Positions 8,238 to 17,847 of a stretch of 64,000 bases of DNA are shown here, in pieces; position 1 is the first letter of the stretch, and every line of letters starts with the position of its first letter. The position numbers and the translations under genes were made by a program. Below the pieces are notes generated by a model that saw only the letters and a list, made by a program, of their open reading frames with translations, ran no database searches and had not been told where the DNA came from. The DNA comes from Candidatus Gastranaerophilales bacterium (GTDB taxonomy: Bacteria; Cyanobacteriota; Vampirovibrionia; Gastranaerophilales; Gastranaerophilaceae): assembly GCA_947631645.1 (NCBI GenBank), contig CANRMD010000003.1, positions 1 through 64,000 of the forward strand. Direction: 5' to 3'.

Positions 8238-9167
8238 ATGAAAAAATTATTAATAATAACATTTATAATACTACTATTTAACGGCACAATATCATTTGCC
8301 TCTGTTACAGATGATATAAGAGCTATAGAATCAAATATATTCGGTTATGAATATTCAAATGAATCTGATTCAAAGAGAATAGAACGTATTGAAAAACACT
8401 TATACGGAGAAAAAAGAAGCGGCAGCGTAAAGCAGCGTTTGGAAAACATACAAAATGATGCAGGCTATGTCGTTGTTGAAAAAAAACAACCGGATAAAGT
8501 AGAAATTACTGCAACGCCAACAAATAAACAACAGCAACAACCGCAGCAAATGCAACAGCAAATGCAGCAGCAAACCGCTGAGCAAAATAAACAACGAAGA
8601 GAAATGACTGCATTAAAAGAAGATGCATCCGTTGAATATCCGATGGTAGATAAATTAGAACAAGCAATTTTTTCAACAACATATAAAAAAGATGATATTT
8701 ATACAAGATTAGACAGACTGGAGCAAAAAGTATTCAATAAAGTCAGTAATCAAGACTTAAATACCAGAGTAGACAGGCTTGCAAGTATTGTCAATCCCAC
8801 AAAAACAAAAACAAGAGACAACTATAATTATACAAGTCAAGATATGGATAAATACTATGCAAATAGCGGACTTGAACCCGTTAATAATCAATCATTACCG
8901 TTCCAACTTTCTGCTTTAGAACAGGACATATTAAGAAGCAATTATATGAATGATAATATTTCAAGCAGACTGACACGGCTTGAACAAAAACTTTTCAAAA
9001 GAACATTCCCTACAGATAGTGATATAACAAGGTTGCAAAGAATTATGGTTGCTTATGATGCTAAACAAAACAGTTCAAGATATGATAACAACAGAGCAAT
9101 GCAAAATATGGCAACTGCCTCGCAGCTTGGAGGTTTACTTTTGATGATTTTAGCTATTTTATTATAG
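8238..9167 (+). CDS. Secreted protein with three RLxRLEQKLF-type repeats
   Basis: This 309-aa protein has a signal peptide (about residues 1-21) and a hydrophobic C-terminal tail (GGLLLMILAILL). Between them are three copies of a repeat built around LEQxIF...Y..D.I..RL.RLEQK.F (about residues 27-75, 140-185 and 226-270), the first being the most diverged, separated by a Gln-rich linker (about 93-115). Such repeats are common in exported proteins of cyanobacteria and relatives, without a known function. Protein interaction at the envelope is a guess. Confidence 0.78.
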   Translation: MKKLLIITFIILLFNGTISFASVTDDIRAIESNIFGYEYSNESDSKRIERIEKHLYGEKRSGSVKQRLENIQNDAGYVVVEKKQPDKVEITATPTNKQQQQPQQMQQQMQQQTAEQNKQRREMTALKEDASVEYPMVDKLEQAIFSTTYKKDDIYTRLDRLEQKVFNKVSNQDLNTRVDRLASIVNPTKTKTRDNYNYTSQDMDKYYANSGLEPVNNQSLPFQLSALEQDILRSNYMNDNISSRLTRLEQKLFKRTFPTDSDITRLQRIMVAYDAKQNSSRYDNNRAMQNMATASQLGGLLLMILAILL

Positions 9168-9851
9168 TTTCATATCTTCAAATACTTTACTCTGCCCGAG
9201 TTCAGATAATTTCTTTTCCAATAATGCAACATCTTTTTTATTTTTTGAACTGCGGTGTTTATCAACAATCTTTTCGGCAATTTTACTGCCTGTATTATAC
9301 CCGCCCATAGAAACTGTAGCAAACAATATACCCTGTAATATATATTTAGCTATCTTTCCGTATTTATTTGTATTTAAGAAATTTAATCCTTTTGAAGCAA
9401 TCTTTGCAATATTCTTAGGAACTTTTGAACCGTATTTTTCTACAAGTTTAGGGATTGCCTTTTTTTGAACATAAGCTAAAGTGTTTTCAAATGCACACAT
9501 TGTAGCGATTCCGGCAGCTTGAGAAACACCTGTTCTTACCTTATCATCAGATTTAACAGTATTATAAACACCAGAAGCAATTATTAACGGATAAAGAATT
9601 TTTCTTGCTATAGCAGCACCTTTTGATAAAAACTTAGCAATCGGAGAAACATTAGCAGCAGCCGCAGCAGATGCATTTACAGCATTTGCCGCATTAGCCG
9701 CATCTTCAACAATCCTTGAAGCATTACAAGCTGCATCCGCAGTTCTTATTGTTTGTGCGGCAGCAATACCTTCTTTAAATAAGTTATTTTCTTTTGTCCC
9801 GTAAATAAAATTACGTGCGGCAAAATATGCACAGGATATTCCGTTCGGCAT
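9162..9851 (-). CDS. Ala-rich hypothetical protein, 229 aa
   Basis: The function is not recognised. The first third is strikingly rich in Ala and Asn (about residues 45-80, runs such as AANAANAVNASAAAAA), followed by a few moderately hydrophobic helices (around 90-110, 120-140 and 180-200) and a basic C-terminus. An AGAAGGT ribosome-binding site precedes the ATG. The 3' end overlaps the convergent repeat protein by six bases. It could be membrane-associated, but there is no clear signal peptide. Confidence 0.7.
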   Translation of the reverse strand: MPNGISCAYFAARNFIYGTKENNLFKEGIAAAQTIRTADAACNASRIVEDAANAANAVNASAAAAANVSPIAKFLSKGAAIARKILYPLIIASGVYNTVKSDDKVRTGVSQAAGIATMCAFENTLAYVQKKAIPKLVEKYGSKVPKNIAKIASKGLNFLNTNKYGKIAKYILQGILFATVSMGGYNTGSKIAEKIVDKHRSSKNKKDVALLEKKLSELGQSKVFEDMKL

Positions 9852-10015
9852 ATTTTTTTTACCTTCTTATTTTATATACTTACCTATAAATATAAAAACA
9901 ATTACTCGAGATAAATTAACAAAAAATTCACTTTATATTAAAAAAATTAACAAATAGTTAAATAAAATAAGGGTTTATGAGAAAATAAAAATAACAGAAT
10001 AATGGGGAATAAGAG

Positions 10016-11167
10016 ATGAAAGATAAAACATTTTTGATGATACCGGGACCGACTCCCGTACCTGAAAGAGTACTGTTAGAAATTGCAAAACACCCTATGG
10101 GGCATAGAAGTACGGAATTTTCTAATATTTTGAAATCTGTATATACTGATTTAAAATATGTTTTTCAAACAAAAAATGATGTAATTTTATATACAGCAAG
10201 CGGAACAGGAGTAATGGATTCAGCTTTATCAAACATGATAAATGAAGGAGATAAAGTTTTATCACTTGTAATCGGTAATTTCAGCAGAAGATTAGCAAAA
10301 ATTGCTCAAGGTTTAGGAGCTGATGTTGAGATTATTGAAGTTGAAGCGGGGAAAGCTATTAATCCTCAAGTTCTTAAAGAAAGATTAGACAAAGACGTTA
10401 ATAAAGAAATTAAATTTGTTACTTTAATACACAATGAAACCTCAACAGGAGTAACAAACGATGTTAAAACATTAGTATCCATAATAAAAGAACATGGTGC
10501 AATTTCTATAGTTGATGGTGTTACCAGTGTCGGAGCAATTGAATGTAAAATGGATGAATGGGGTATTGATGTATTGTTCTCAGGTTCTCAAAAAGGCTTT
10601 ATGCTTCCCCCGGGATTATCATTTTTAGCGGCAAGCGAAAAAGCATGGGAAGCACATAAAAAATGTAAAAGACCTGACTTTTATTTTAACTGGACAACAA
10701 ACAGAAAATCTGTTTTAGAAAATTCTACAGCTTTTACACCTGCCGTAAGTTTGATTTCAGGCTTAAAAGTTGCACTTGAAATGATAAAGGAAGAGGGTAT
10801 TGAAAATATAGTTGCACGCCATACAAAAATCGCAAAAGCACTAAGAAATGCAATAAGAGCAATCGGATTAAAACTTTTTGTAGAAGATGATACTATTGCA
10901 TCAACATCAATAACAGCAATTCTTCCGCCTGAGGGCATTAGTGTTCCCGATATAAGAAAAGTTCTTAAAAACGACTATGATATAGTTGTTGCAAACGGAC
11001 AAAACGAATTAAAAGACAAAATTTTCAGAATGGGAACTTTAGGTTTTGTATCCGAACGCGACGCAATAACTGCAATAGGTTCACTTGAAGCAGCTTTATA
11101 CAAACTGGGGTATAAATTTGAATTAGGCTCAGGTGTTGCAGCACTTATAAAAGAATTAAATAAATAG
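10016..11167 (+). CDS. Class V aminotransferase (serine-pyruvate/alanine-glyoxylate type)
   Basis: This 383-aa PLP enzyme starts with the family signature MIPGPTPVPERV and HPMGHRSTEFS. The PLP-binding Lys is in SGSQKGFMLPPG (about residue 193). It is followed eight bases later by serA. This pairing is known in several bacteria and archaea in which the class V enzyme provides the transamination step of serine synthesis, so it probably converts the SerA product or supplies/consumes serine. That assignment is inferred from the neighbour; the sequence alone says only serine-pyruvate type. Confidence 0.9.
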   Translation: MKDKTFLMIPGPTPVPERVLLEIAKHPMGHRSTEFSNILKSVYTDLKYVFQTKNDVILYTASGTGVMDSALSNMINEGDKVLSLVIGNFSRRLAKIAQGLGADVEIIEVEAGKAINPQVLKERLDKDVNKEIKFVTLIHNETSTGVTNDVKTLVSIIKEHGAISIVDGVTSVGAIECKMDEWGIDVLFSGSQKGFMLPPGLSFLAASEKAWEAHKKCKRPDFYFNWTTNRKSVLENSTAFTPAVSLISGLKVALEMIKEEGIENIVARHTKIAKALRNAIRAIGLKLFVEDDTIASTSITAILPPEGISVPDIRKVLKNDYDIVVANGQNELKDKIFRMGTLGFVSERDAITAIGSLEAALYKLGYKFELGSGVAALIKELNK

Positions 11168-11175
11168 AGGTAACA

Positions 11176-12765
11176 ATGAAAGTATTAATAACTGATAAAA
11201 TAAATGAAGCAGCCGGTAAGATTTTAGACGGTATTGCAGAAGTTGATTTTCTTCCCACTATGAGTGAAGAAGAACTTGCTCAAAAAATAGTTGACTATGA
11301 TGCTTTAATGATTAGAAGTCAAACAAAAGTTACAAAAAAAATACTTGAAGCGGGGAAAAACTTAAAAATAGTTGGCAGAGCAGGTGTCGGAGTAGATAAT
11401 ATTGACATAGATTCAGCTACACAAAACGGGATTATAGTGGTGAATTCTCCTGACGGAAACACAAATGCCGCAGCCGAACATACTTTAGCCCTTATGCTTG
11501 CAATGTCAAGGAATATACCTGCTGCCGCACTTTCCACAAAAGAAGGCAAATGGGAACGTTCTAAATTTACGGGAGTTGAAGTTTTTGGTAAAACTTTAGG
11601 GATTATAGGCTTTGGGAAAATAGGTCATCACGTAGCAAATGTTGCATTGGCTCTCGGTATGAATGTTTTGGTTTCCGACCCGTATACAACAAAAGAAGTT
11701 GTCGAAAAAGCAGGTTGTAAGTATGTATCAAGCCTTGATGAATTTTGGCCGCAATGCGATTACATTACAATACATACTCCTAAAACAAAAGAAACAACTG
11801 CCCTTATTAATAAAAATACTTTAAACAGAATGAAAAAAGGGGTAAGAATAATTAACTGTGCAAGAGGCGGTATTATTGATGAATCTGCATTAAAAGAAGC
11901 ATTACTTTCAGGACAGGTACAAGCTGCCGCAATTGATGTTTTTGAAACGGAACCCGATATTACGGCATCACCTTTATACAACTGTGATTGTAATATTACA
12001 ATGACCCCTCATTTAGGTGCAAGTACGACAGAAGCTCAATTTAATGTTGCGATTGATGTAGCGGAACAAATAAAAGAAGTTTTAACAGGCGGTAGTGCAA
12101 AAGCAGCAATCAATATACCGGCACTTAAAGCGGATATATTGGAACCCGTAAAAGAATATATGGGATTAGCGGAAAATCTGGGTTCTATCGTTCAACAAGT
12201 TTCTAAAGGCAATATAAAAAATGTAAATATTAGCGTTAACGGTAATCTTGCGGAATTAAACGTAGCACCATTAGAAGTCGCTGTTCAAAAAGGTTTGTTT
12301 TCTTCCACCGTTGAGGGAGTAAATTTTGTTAATGCTCCTTTAATTGCAAAGAAAAGAGGAATTGATGTTGTTACATCAAAATCTCAAAAAGATTGTACAT
12401 TTATAGGCTCGATATCTGTAACTTTAACAACAGACCTTGGTGAAAATACTGTTACAGGTGCATTAATTGCTAAAAATATGCCAAGAATTGTAAGAATAAA
12501 TGATTACAATATGAGTATTGAAGCAGAAGAACACATGCTGTTTGTTCCTCACGAAAATAAACCCGCGATGGTTGCAAAAGTTGCAGCCGTTATTGGTGAA
12601 AACAACATAAATATTAACAGGATGCAAGTAGCTCAAAAATCAAATCAAAAAGATAATGTTTCCATTATGATTATTACTATTGATAAAGATGTTGATGATA
12701 AAACAATGGAAACAATTAATAAAATAGACGGCGTACAAAACGCACAATATATAAAATTAAACTAA
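11176..12765 (+). CDS. serA: D-3-phosphoglycerate dehydrogenase
   Basis: SerA oxidises 3-phosphoglycerate to start serine synthesis. The 529-aa length is that of the long form: substrate domain, Rossmann NAD domain (GIIGFGKIG, about residue 140), catalytic Arg in CARGGIIDE, the His in PHLGAST, an intervening ASB-type domain (about 320-450) and a C-terminal ACT domain (about 455-529), which normally senses serine. It is co-transcribed with the aminotransferase and ends at a clear terminator. Confidence 0.96.
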   Translation: MKVLITDKINEAAGKILDGIAEVDFLPTMSEEELAQKIVDYDALMIRSQTKVTKKILEAGKNLKIVGRAGVGVDNIDIDSATQNGIIVVNSPDGNTNAAAEHTLALMLAMSRNIPAAALSTKEGKWERSKFTGVEVFGKTLGIIGFGKIGHHVANVALALGMNVLVSDPYTTKEVVEKAGCKYVSSLDEFWPQCDYITIHTPKTKETTALINKNTLNRMKKGVRIINCARGGIIDESALKEALLSGQVQAAAIDVFETEPDITASPLYNCDCNITMTPHLGASTTEAQFNVAIDVAEQIKEVLTGGSAKAAINIPALKADILEPVKEYMGLAENLGSIVQQVSKGNIKNVNISVNGNLAELNVAPLEVAVQKGLFSSTVEGVNFVNAPLIAKKRGIDVVTSKSQKDCTFIGSISVTLTTDLGENTVTGALIAKNMPRIVRINDYNMSIEAEEHMLFVPHENKPAMVAKVAAVIGENNININRMQVAQKSNQKDNVSIMIITIDKDVDDKTMETINKIDGVQNAQYIKLN

Positions 12766-12770
12766 AAAAA

Positions 12771-12797
12771 GGCCTCTCAATTTGAGAGGTCTTTTTT
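12771..12797. terminator. Intrinsic terminator shared by convergent genes
   Basis: The hairpin GGCCTCTCAA/TTTGAGAGGTC sits between A-rich and T-rich flanks (AAAAAAA before, TTTTTT after), so it can stop serA on the plus strand and the 12811 gene on the minus strand. Confidence 0.85.
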
Positions 12798-12810
12798 ATA
12801 TTTATTAGAC

Positions 12811-13398
12811 TTATTTAACTTCGTGTTGGCCTTCAATGTAACCTGCTTTTTGAGCTGAAACCAAAGCAACAATCGGAGCTGCCAATGCAAGAGTTGCTGC
12901 GGCAACAGCCAAACCGGCTTTTGCAGGAGTAGGAAGTGCATTTAATTTAGTATAGATTTTTGAATTTTTAATAATATCTTTTAGATTTTGAGTATATTTT
13001 ACTTGTTCTGCATTATCAAAAATAATTGTATCAAACTTTACATTTGCAGGAATTTTTGAAATTGAAACTTGAGATAATTTATCTCCTACCATGTGTTTTA
13101 AATTGTGCAGTGCGGCAGTTAGTTTTTTTGAACAACCTGTTGCTAATGAAGCTGCAGCACCTGCACCAACTGCGATACCGCCCAATGTTAATGTATCTTT
13201 AATACCTTCTTTTTCAGTTTCTGCTATAACTTTAGCTTTGCTGTCAAGTTTATCATTTGTTAAAACATGTGCTACAGAAGCCGGAGCACCAATTGTTTTA
13301 TTTGCATGTCTTGCTGCACCTATCATAACTCCTGCGGGAACTCCACCCAAAACTGTTGCTGTAACTACCGGTCCGATTGATTTTGCGTTCATTGTCAT
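12811..13398 (-). CDS. Hypothetical protein with hydrophobic segments, 195 aa
   Basis: The function is not recognised. Two Gly/Ala-rich hydrophobic stretches near the N-terminus (about residues 9-27 and 72-90) and one near the C-terminus (about 160-185) suggest a small membrane protein. It starts after a GAAAGGA ribosome-binding site and lies alone between two terminator or AT-rich gaps. It has the Ala-rich style of the 9162 protein, but I cannot align them. Confidence 0.7.
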   Translation of the reverse strand: MTMNAKSIGPVVTATVLGGVPAGVMIGAARHANKTIGAPASVAHVLTNDKLDSKAKVIAETEKEGIKDTLTLGGIAVGAGAAASLATGCSKKLTAALHNLKHMVGDKLSQVSISKIPANVKFDTIIFDNAEQVKYTQNLKDIIKNSKIYTKLNALPTPAKAGLAVAAATLALAAPIVALVSAQKAGYIEGQHEVK

Positions 13399-13509
13399 AA
13401 TTTAAATTCCTTTCATATAATTTCTAAACTTACCTTGTGCTTCTATAAAACAACTCAAATTTTCAAATTTACTAATTTGAATCAAATGTTAAGAAATATT
13501 AAGAAAGAA

Positions 13510-14010
13510 TTACTCATTAATAAATGTAGGAGCAAGTTTCGGCGTTTTTCCTTTTATAACATTATGATAATAAGAATAAGTCATCGGGATATTTTCATTT
13601 AAAATATCACCGTTTAGAACCTCTGCAAAAAATATTGTGTGGGTTGGAGTATCCATTTTATTTATAACATTACAAATTAAATACGCACAAGCATCTTTAA
13701 TTACAGGGAGACCATCAATAACTTCGTAAGGGATAATATCAAATTTATTAATATCTTTACCGCTTCTAAAGCCGAATGTGCCAATTGATAAAGGGTTAGA
13801 TTTTTCCGATAAAATAGAAACAGCAATTTTTTTAACTTCTTCTAAACAGGAATGTGTAAAATTAAGCTTATTGACACTCAAAGCAATAGTAGCGGGAGAT
13901 GATGTAATCTGCATAATGCTGTTTACCGTGCATCCCGTATATCTTCCGTTAATCTCACAAGATACTATATATACTCCGTACGATAAATTATTAAATACAC
14001 TATTATTCAT
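13510..14010 (-). CDS. Flavin reductase-like FMN-binding protein
   Basis: At 166 aa this matches the flavin reductase-like domain found in flavoredoxins and NADH:FMN oxidoreductases. The N-terminal LSYGVYIVSCEINGRYTGCTVNS segment and the following ITSSPATIALSVNK are the FMN-contacting blocks, and FGFRSGKDI lies in the middle. It probably shuttles electrons via bound FMN. It is followed upstream by ferritin in the same orientation, with 18 bases between them, consistent with a role in reductive iron release or oxygen defence. The latter is inferred from the neighbour. Confidence 0.85.
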   Translation of the reverse strand: MNNSVFNNLSYGVYIVSCEINGRYTGCTVNSIMQITSSPATIALSVNKLNFTHSCLEEVKKIAVSILSEKSNPLSIGTFGFRSGKDINKFDIIPYEVIDGLPVIKDACAYLICNVINKMDTPTHTIFFAEVLNGDILNENIPMTYSYYHNVIKGKTPKLAPTFINE

Positions 14011-14028
14011 ACATCATCTCCCGAAATA

Positions 14029-14538
14029 TTAACCGATTTGAGGTGCGGTAAATGTTCTTGAAGCAAGTTCTTTATCAAGCATAAATAAGCATTGTCTGTC
14101 ATCGCAAACAAGATTTAATGTTTTTAATACATTGCCGACATTTGCTTCTTCTTCTACCTGTTCTTTTAAATACCAATCTAAGAAAGATACTGCAGCTCTG
14201 TCATGAACTTCTTCCGCCACATCTAATAATGCATTAATTTTAGAAGTAACTAATTGTTCATGTTTTAAAACATCTTCAAAAACTTCTCTTGGAGTTGACC
14301 AATCTGTTTTTGGTTTTTCAATAGCTTCAAGTACAACTTTTCCGCCGCGTTCTTGTAAATATTCAAATAAACCCATAGCATGAGCATGTTCTTCTTGCAT
14401 TTGAACATTCATCCAATTTTTAAACCCTTGTAAATTCATTCTTTCAAAATATGCATACATTGAAAGATAAAAGTACTCAGAATAAAATTCTGCATTAATT
14501 TGGTCGTTAATAGCTTTTTCTAATTTTTCATTAATCAT
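14029..14538 (-). CDS. ftnA: Ferritin, FtnA type
   Basis: This 169-aa bacterial non-haem ferritin stores iron. The four-helix ferroxidase ligands are visible: Glu in NAEFYSEYFYLSMYAYFE (helix A), EEHAHAMGLFEYL (helix B) and Glu/Gln in LKEQVEEEANV (helix D). An AAAGGAGAG ribosome-binding site precedes the ATG. It lies upstream of a flavin reductase-like gene and is likely expressed with it. Confidence 0.95.
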   Translation of the reverse strand: MINEKLEKAINDQINAEFYSEYFYLSMYAYFERMNLQGFKNWMNVQMQEEHAHAMGLFEYLQERGGKVVLEAIEKPKTDWSTPREVFEDVLKHEQLVTSKINALLDVAEEVHDRAAVSFLDWYLKEQVEEEANVGNVLKTLNLVCDDRQCLFMLDKELASRTFTAPQIG

Positions 14539-14644
14539 GACATCTCTCCTTTAACCTAATTTTAATTATATTTTACTACGTAATTAAATAAATACATTAT
14601 CCGATAAATTATAATATAATAAATAATAATACAGGGATATTTTT

Positions 14645-15850
14645 ATGTTAAAAAAGATAATCACAACAATAATTATAATTATATGCGTATTAATTTTTTC
14701 ATTTTTAGTATTTAAATCTTTAAAAAAAGAAATGGTTAATACAGTTACAATAGAGTTTTGGACTCTTCAATTAAACAGTTATGATAAATATATAAATAAT
14801 ATAATAAGTGAATATGAAAAAACTCATTCTCCCGTTAAAATAAAATGGATAGATGTACCATACAGTGAGGGTGAAAAAAGGACACTTGCTTCAATATTAA
14901 CGGATAACCCGCCTGATTTAGTAAATTTAACGCCCGATTTCTCGCTTCTTTTAGCTCAAAAAAACGCATTATACACATTTGAAAAAGAAAAATTAAATCA
15001 ATTTTTACCGTCTTTAATTGAAACTTTAAAATATGATGAAAAATATTTCGGAATCCCGTTTTATGCAACATCCGCAGTAACATTGTATAATTCCAAACTG
15101 ACCGATAAAACACCCAAAACTTATGAAGAATTATTTAAGTTGCCCGCTTCAAACGGAACATACATAACAATGATAAATTTTGCCGAAAATGATACTCTCT
15201 TAAAAATATTAAATAAATATAATATAAATTCACCTCAAACAATAAATAATAAAAGAAGCATTCAACTTTTTACCGAATTTAAAAAGATATATGACAACAA
15301 CCTTATACCGAAAGAAAGCATAACTCAAACCCATAGAGATGCCCTTGAAAAATATATGTCGGGGCAATTGGAGTATCTTGTAACAGGTGCAAACTTTGTT
15401 AATATGATTAAAGAAAATGCACCTGAAGTCTATAAAAACACAAAAATCATTCCGCAATTAATCGGTGATACAGGACAATACGATTATTCTTTAATGAACT
15501 TTATAATTCCGAAGAAATCAAAACATCCCGATATTGCACTTGATTTCGCTCTATTTTTCACAAATAAAACAAATCAATTAAATTTCGCAAAAATGACCCC
15601 AATACTTCCCGCAAATAAAGAAGCTCTTGAAGATGAATATTTTAAGATAGCCGAGAATAATGATTTATCCGCCCTCTCAAGATTAATCAGTGCAAAACAA
15701 TTAAATAATTTACAATCACCTTTATCGGGCATTAAAAATAAAAAAGAACTTAATACTATATCAGCTAACTACATTCAACAAATACTAATAAATAATAAAT
15801 CCGTAAATAATGCTCTTAATGAATTTAAAGCAGATTGGGAAAAACTGTAA
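14645..15850 (+). CDS. Sugar ABC transporter substrate-binding protein
   Basis: This is a 401-aa family-1 extracellular solute-binding protein. An N-terminal hydrophobic segment (about residues 5-24) anchors or exports it; no lipobox Cys is visible, so it may stay membrane-anchored. The lobe motifs TIEFWTLQLN (about 35-44), PDLVNLTPDFS and YGIPFYA-like YFGIPFYATSAVTLYN are typical of maltose/glycerol-phosphate binding proteins. It may partner the orphan permease at 4205, but no transporter gene is adjacent. Confidence 0.87.
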   Translation: MLKKIITTIIIIICVLIFSFLVFKSLKKEMVNTVTIEFWTLQLNSYDKYINNIISEYEKTHSPVKIKWIDVPYSEGEKRTLASILTDNPPDLVNLTPDFSLLLAQKNALYTFEKEKLNQFLPSLIETLKYDEKYFGIPFYATSAVTLYNSKLTDKTPKTYEELFKLPASNGTYITMINFAENDTLLKILNKYNINSPQTINNKRSIQLFTEFKKIYDNNLIPKESITQTHRDALEKYMSGQLEYLVTGANFVNMIKENAPEVYKNTKIIPQLIGDTGQYDYSLMNFIIPKKSKHPDIALDFALFFTNKTNQLNFAKMTPILPANKEALEDEYFKIAENNDLSALSRLISAKQLNNLQSPLSGIKNKKELNTISANYIQQILINNKSVNNALNEFKADWEKL

Positions 15851-15886
15851 TTGGAAAAAGAAAGTTTTTGATTTAAAATTAATACT

Positions 15887-17002
15887 ATGAAATTTCTTAA
15901 AAACTTAACTATATTAGATAAATATTTATTAAAACAAATTATTGAAGTATTTGTTTTGGGGATAATTGTATTTACTTCAATAATATTTGCATCTGATACA
16001 TTTATTTCATTAATAAAACAGATTTCCGAATTCGGAATGCCTATAAATATCGCCTTTATGATAATCTTATTAAATCTTCCGGCCGTTATTGTTATGACAA
16101 TCCCCATGAGCGTACTTTTTGCAACAGTTATGACAGTTAATAAAATGTGCCTTCAATCGGAGATTACAATACTAAAAGCTTGCGGTATAAGTATAAAAAG
16201 AATATCAAAGCCTATATTTACTTTTGCGATAGCAATGGCATTATTGACGTTTTTTATTAATGAAACTATTGTTCCTATTACTACATCTCAATCAAAAACA
16301 TTAGCATTATATGCAATTGTTCAAAGAAATATTCCTGAAGGAAAACGCAACTTCACTATGAAAGAATTAAAAGACGGTAACTACTTAAAACGCCTTTTTT
16401 ATGTTGAAAAATGTGAAGATAAACAATTTTCTAATGTATCTATACTCGACCTATCAAACGATAAAAAAATACAAATTCTTCAATCAAAAACAGGAACTTC
16501 CGTTCTTGAAGGCTGGCAATTTGACAACGCATCCGTTTATACCATCTCAAAAGAAGGAAAAACTCTTAATACTTCTTGGATAGAAAAAACTATTATTGAT
16601 TTTGGCAGTGACATACAAAAACAATTAGAAAAGAAAAATGACGGGTCTGATTTAAACTTTTTCCAGTTGTTTAATTATATTACTAATAAAAATAATCAAC
16701 CGGACAAAACAACAATGGCAAAATACAAAGTATGTTTTTGGGAAAAGTTAGCACTTCCTGTAACAACAGTTATATTTGTGCTGCTTGGCATACCCTTAGC
16801 AATAACACCTCCAAGAGTAAGACATAACAGAGGTTTTCTTTTCAGCATAGGTATTATATTCTTTTACTATATTATAAGAGCATTTTCTTTATCATTAGGC
16901 TACAATTACACGCTTCCGCCTGTCATTGCTGCAAATTTACCTAATATAATATTAGGTGTTTGCGGCTATTGTTTATACAAAAATAAGTCAGAAAAGATAT
17001 AA
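15887..17002 (+). CDS. LptF/LptG family LPS export permease
   Basis: This 371-aa inner-membrane protein has the LptF/G arrangement: three N-terminal membrane helices, a periplasmic beta-jellyroll-like domain (about residues 120-270) and three C-terminal helices. The ILDKYLLKQIIEVFVLG start and the TIPMSVLFATVM and ITILKACGIS blocks are typical. With LptB it would extract lipopolysaccharide for transport to the outer membrane, which supports a diderm envelope. Only one such gene lies here, and LptF versus LptG cannot be decided. Confidence 0.88.
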   Translation: MKFLKNLTILDKYLLKQIIEVFVLGIIVFTSIIFASDTFISLIKQISEFGMPINIAFMIILLNLPAVIVMTIPMSVLFATVMTVNKMCLQSEITILKACGISIKRISKPIFTFAIAMALLTFFINETIVPITTSQSKTLALYAIVQRNIPEGKRNFTMKELKDGNYLKRLFYVEKCEDKQFSNVSILDLSNDKKIQILQSKTGTSVLEGWQFDNASVYTISKEGKTLNTSWIEKTIIDFGSDIQKQLEKKNDGSDLNFFQLFNYITNKNNQPDKTTMAKYKVCFWEKLALPVTTVIFVLLGIPLAITPPRVRHNRGFLFSIGIIFFYYIIRAFSLSLGYNYTLPPVIAANLPNIILGVCGYCLYKNKSEKI

Positions 17003-17262
17003 TATTAAGTTTTGTAAACACAAAAAAAATAAATTATTATATATTATTTATATATTATATACATAAATACAAAATATAAAATATACAAATATTACATAAC
17101 ATTCTGCACGTAAACACAAGCAAAAACCAATACATACAAGACTTTTAGGCAAATTTTAAATAAATTCTTAAGTTATAAGAGCGATTAGGCAATTTTGTAA
17201 ATCAAAAATTTTTTATATAAATGTGGGTTAGTTAAAAAGATTTTAGAAAAGGTAGGTTAGTT

Positions 17263-17781
17263 ATGGGTTATGCATTATTCGCAAATCGTAAGATTTATTA
17301 CACACATTTAATTTTTACTCTTCAATCAAAATTAGACAACATTATGATGCAGAAGCAAAGTATGTTAAATTTTTCAGCCAACATAGCTGACGGAAAAATA
17401 ACAGTTGAAGAAATTGCTTCTGATCCGACAAACTTTAACAACTACTCGGAATACTTAGCCGGTGCAGATGCTTATATTAATAAAGCTGATGATGAGGGCG
17501 GAGCTGCAACGAGTATCGGTGAAATCGGTGCATTAGCACAAGAACAAAATAACTCTGAAGAATATTTGGCAGCAATTGCTGAGATGTTAAATCAATCAGT
17601 AAATGAAGAATATGCTAAACAATATAATAAGAAATTAGAAGCATTAGAAAATCAACTTGAAATGCAGCAAAAGAAAATTGAAACACAATTAACTGCAGCA
17701 CAACAAGAACTTCAAGCAGTTGAACAAGCTGAAGCAAAAGCTATAGAAAACGCAACACCTAAATATAGCGGTGTAGGCTAA
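17263..17781 (+). CDS. MGYALFA-family coiled-coil protein, 172 aa
   Basis: The function is not recognised. It begins MGYALFANRK and ends EQAEAKAIENATPKYSGVG; the 28608 protein has the same two ends with a different middle. The C-terminal half (about residues 115-160) is a strong heptad-type coiled coil rich in Gln and Glu. There is no signal peptide. It has its own terminator and stands alone after a 260-bp very AT-rich gap. The conserved ends around a variable rod suggest a structural or secreted-substrate family; this is inference. Confidence 0.82.
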   Translation: MGYALFANRKIYYTHLIFTLQSKLDNIMMQKQSMLNFSANIADGKITVEEIASDPTNFNNYSEYLAGADAYINKADDEGGAATSIGEIGALAQEQNNSEEYLAAIAEMLNQSVNEEYAKQYNKKLEALENQLEMQQKKIETQLTAAQQELQAVEQAEAKAIENATPKYSGVG

Positions 17782-17822
17782 ACAAAATTTTACTAACTAA
17801 CCAAAAAACTAACCGATTTATA

Positions 17823-17847
17823 AACGACCGAAAGGTCGTTTTTTTTT
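17823..17847 (+). terminator. Intrinsic terminator after the 17263 gene
   Basis: A 7-bp stem AACGACC/GGTCGTT with a GAAA tetraloop is followed by seven T residues. It overlaps the stop codon of the convergent SPOR-domain gene. Confidence 0.9.

Noticed and set aside
13091-13405. Plus-strand 104-aa frame opposite the 12811 gene
   Set aside because: An antisense shadow created by Ala-rich codons, without a start site.
17003-17262. A regulatory RNA in front of the MGYALFA gene at 17263
   Set aside because: The gap is extremely AT-rich and repetitive (TATATA runs), but I cannot find a stable stem set or a clear promoter.
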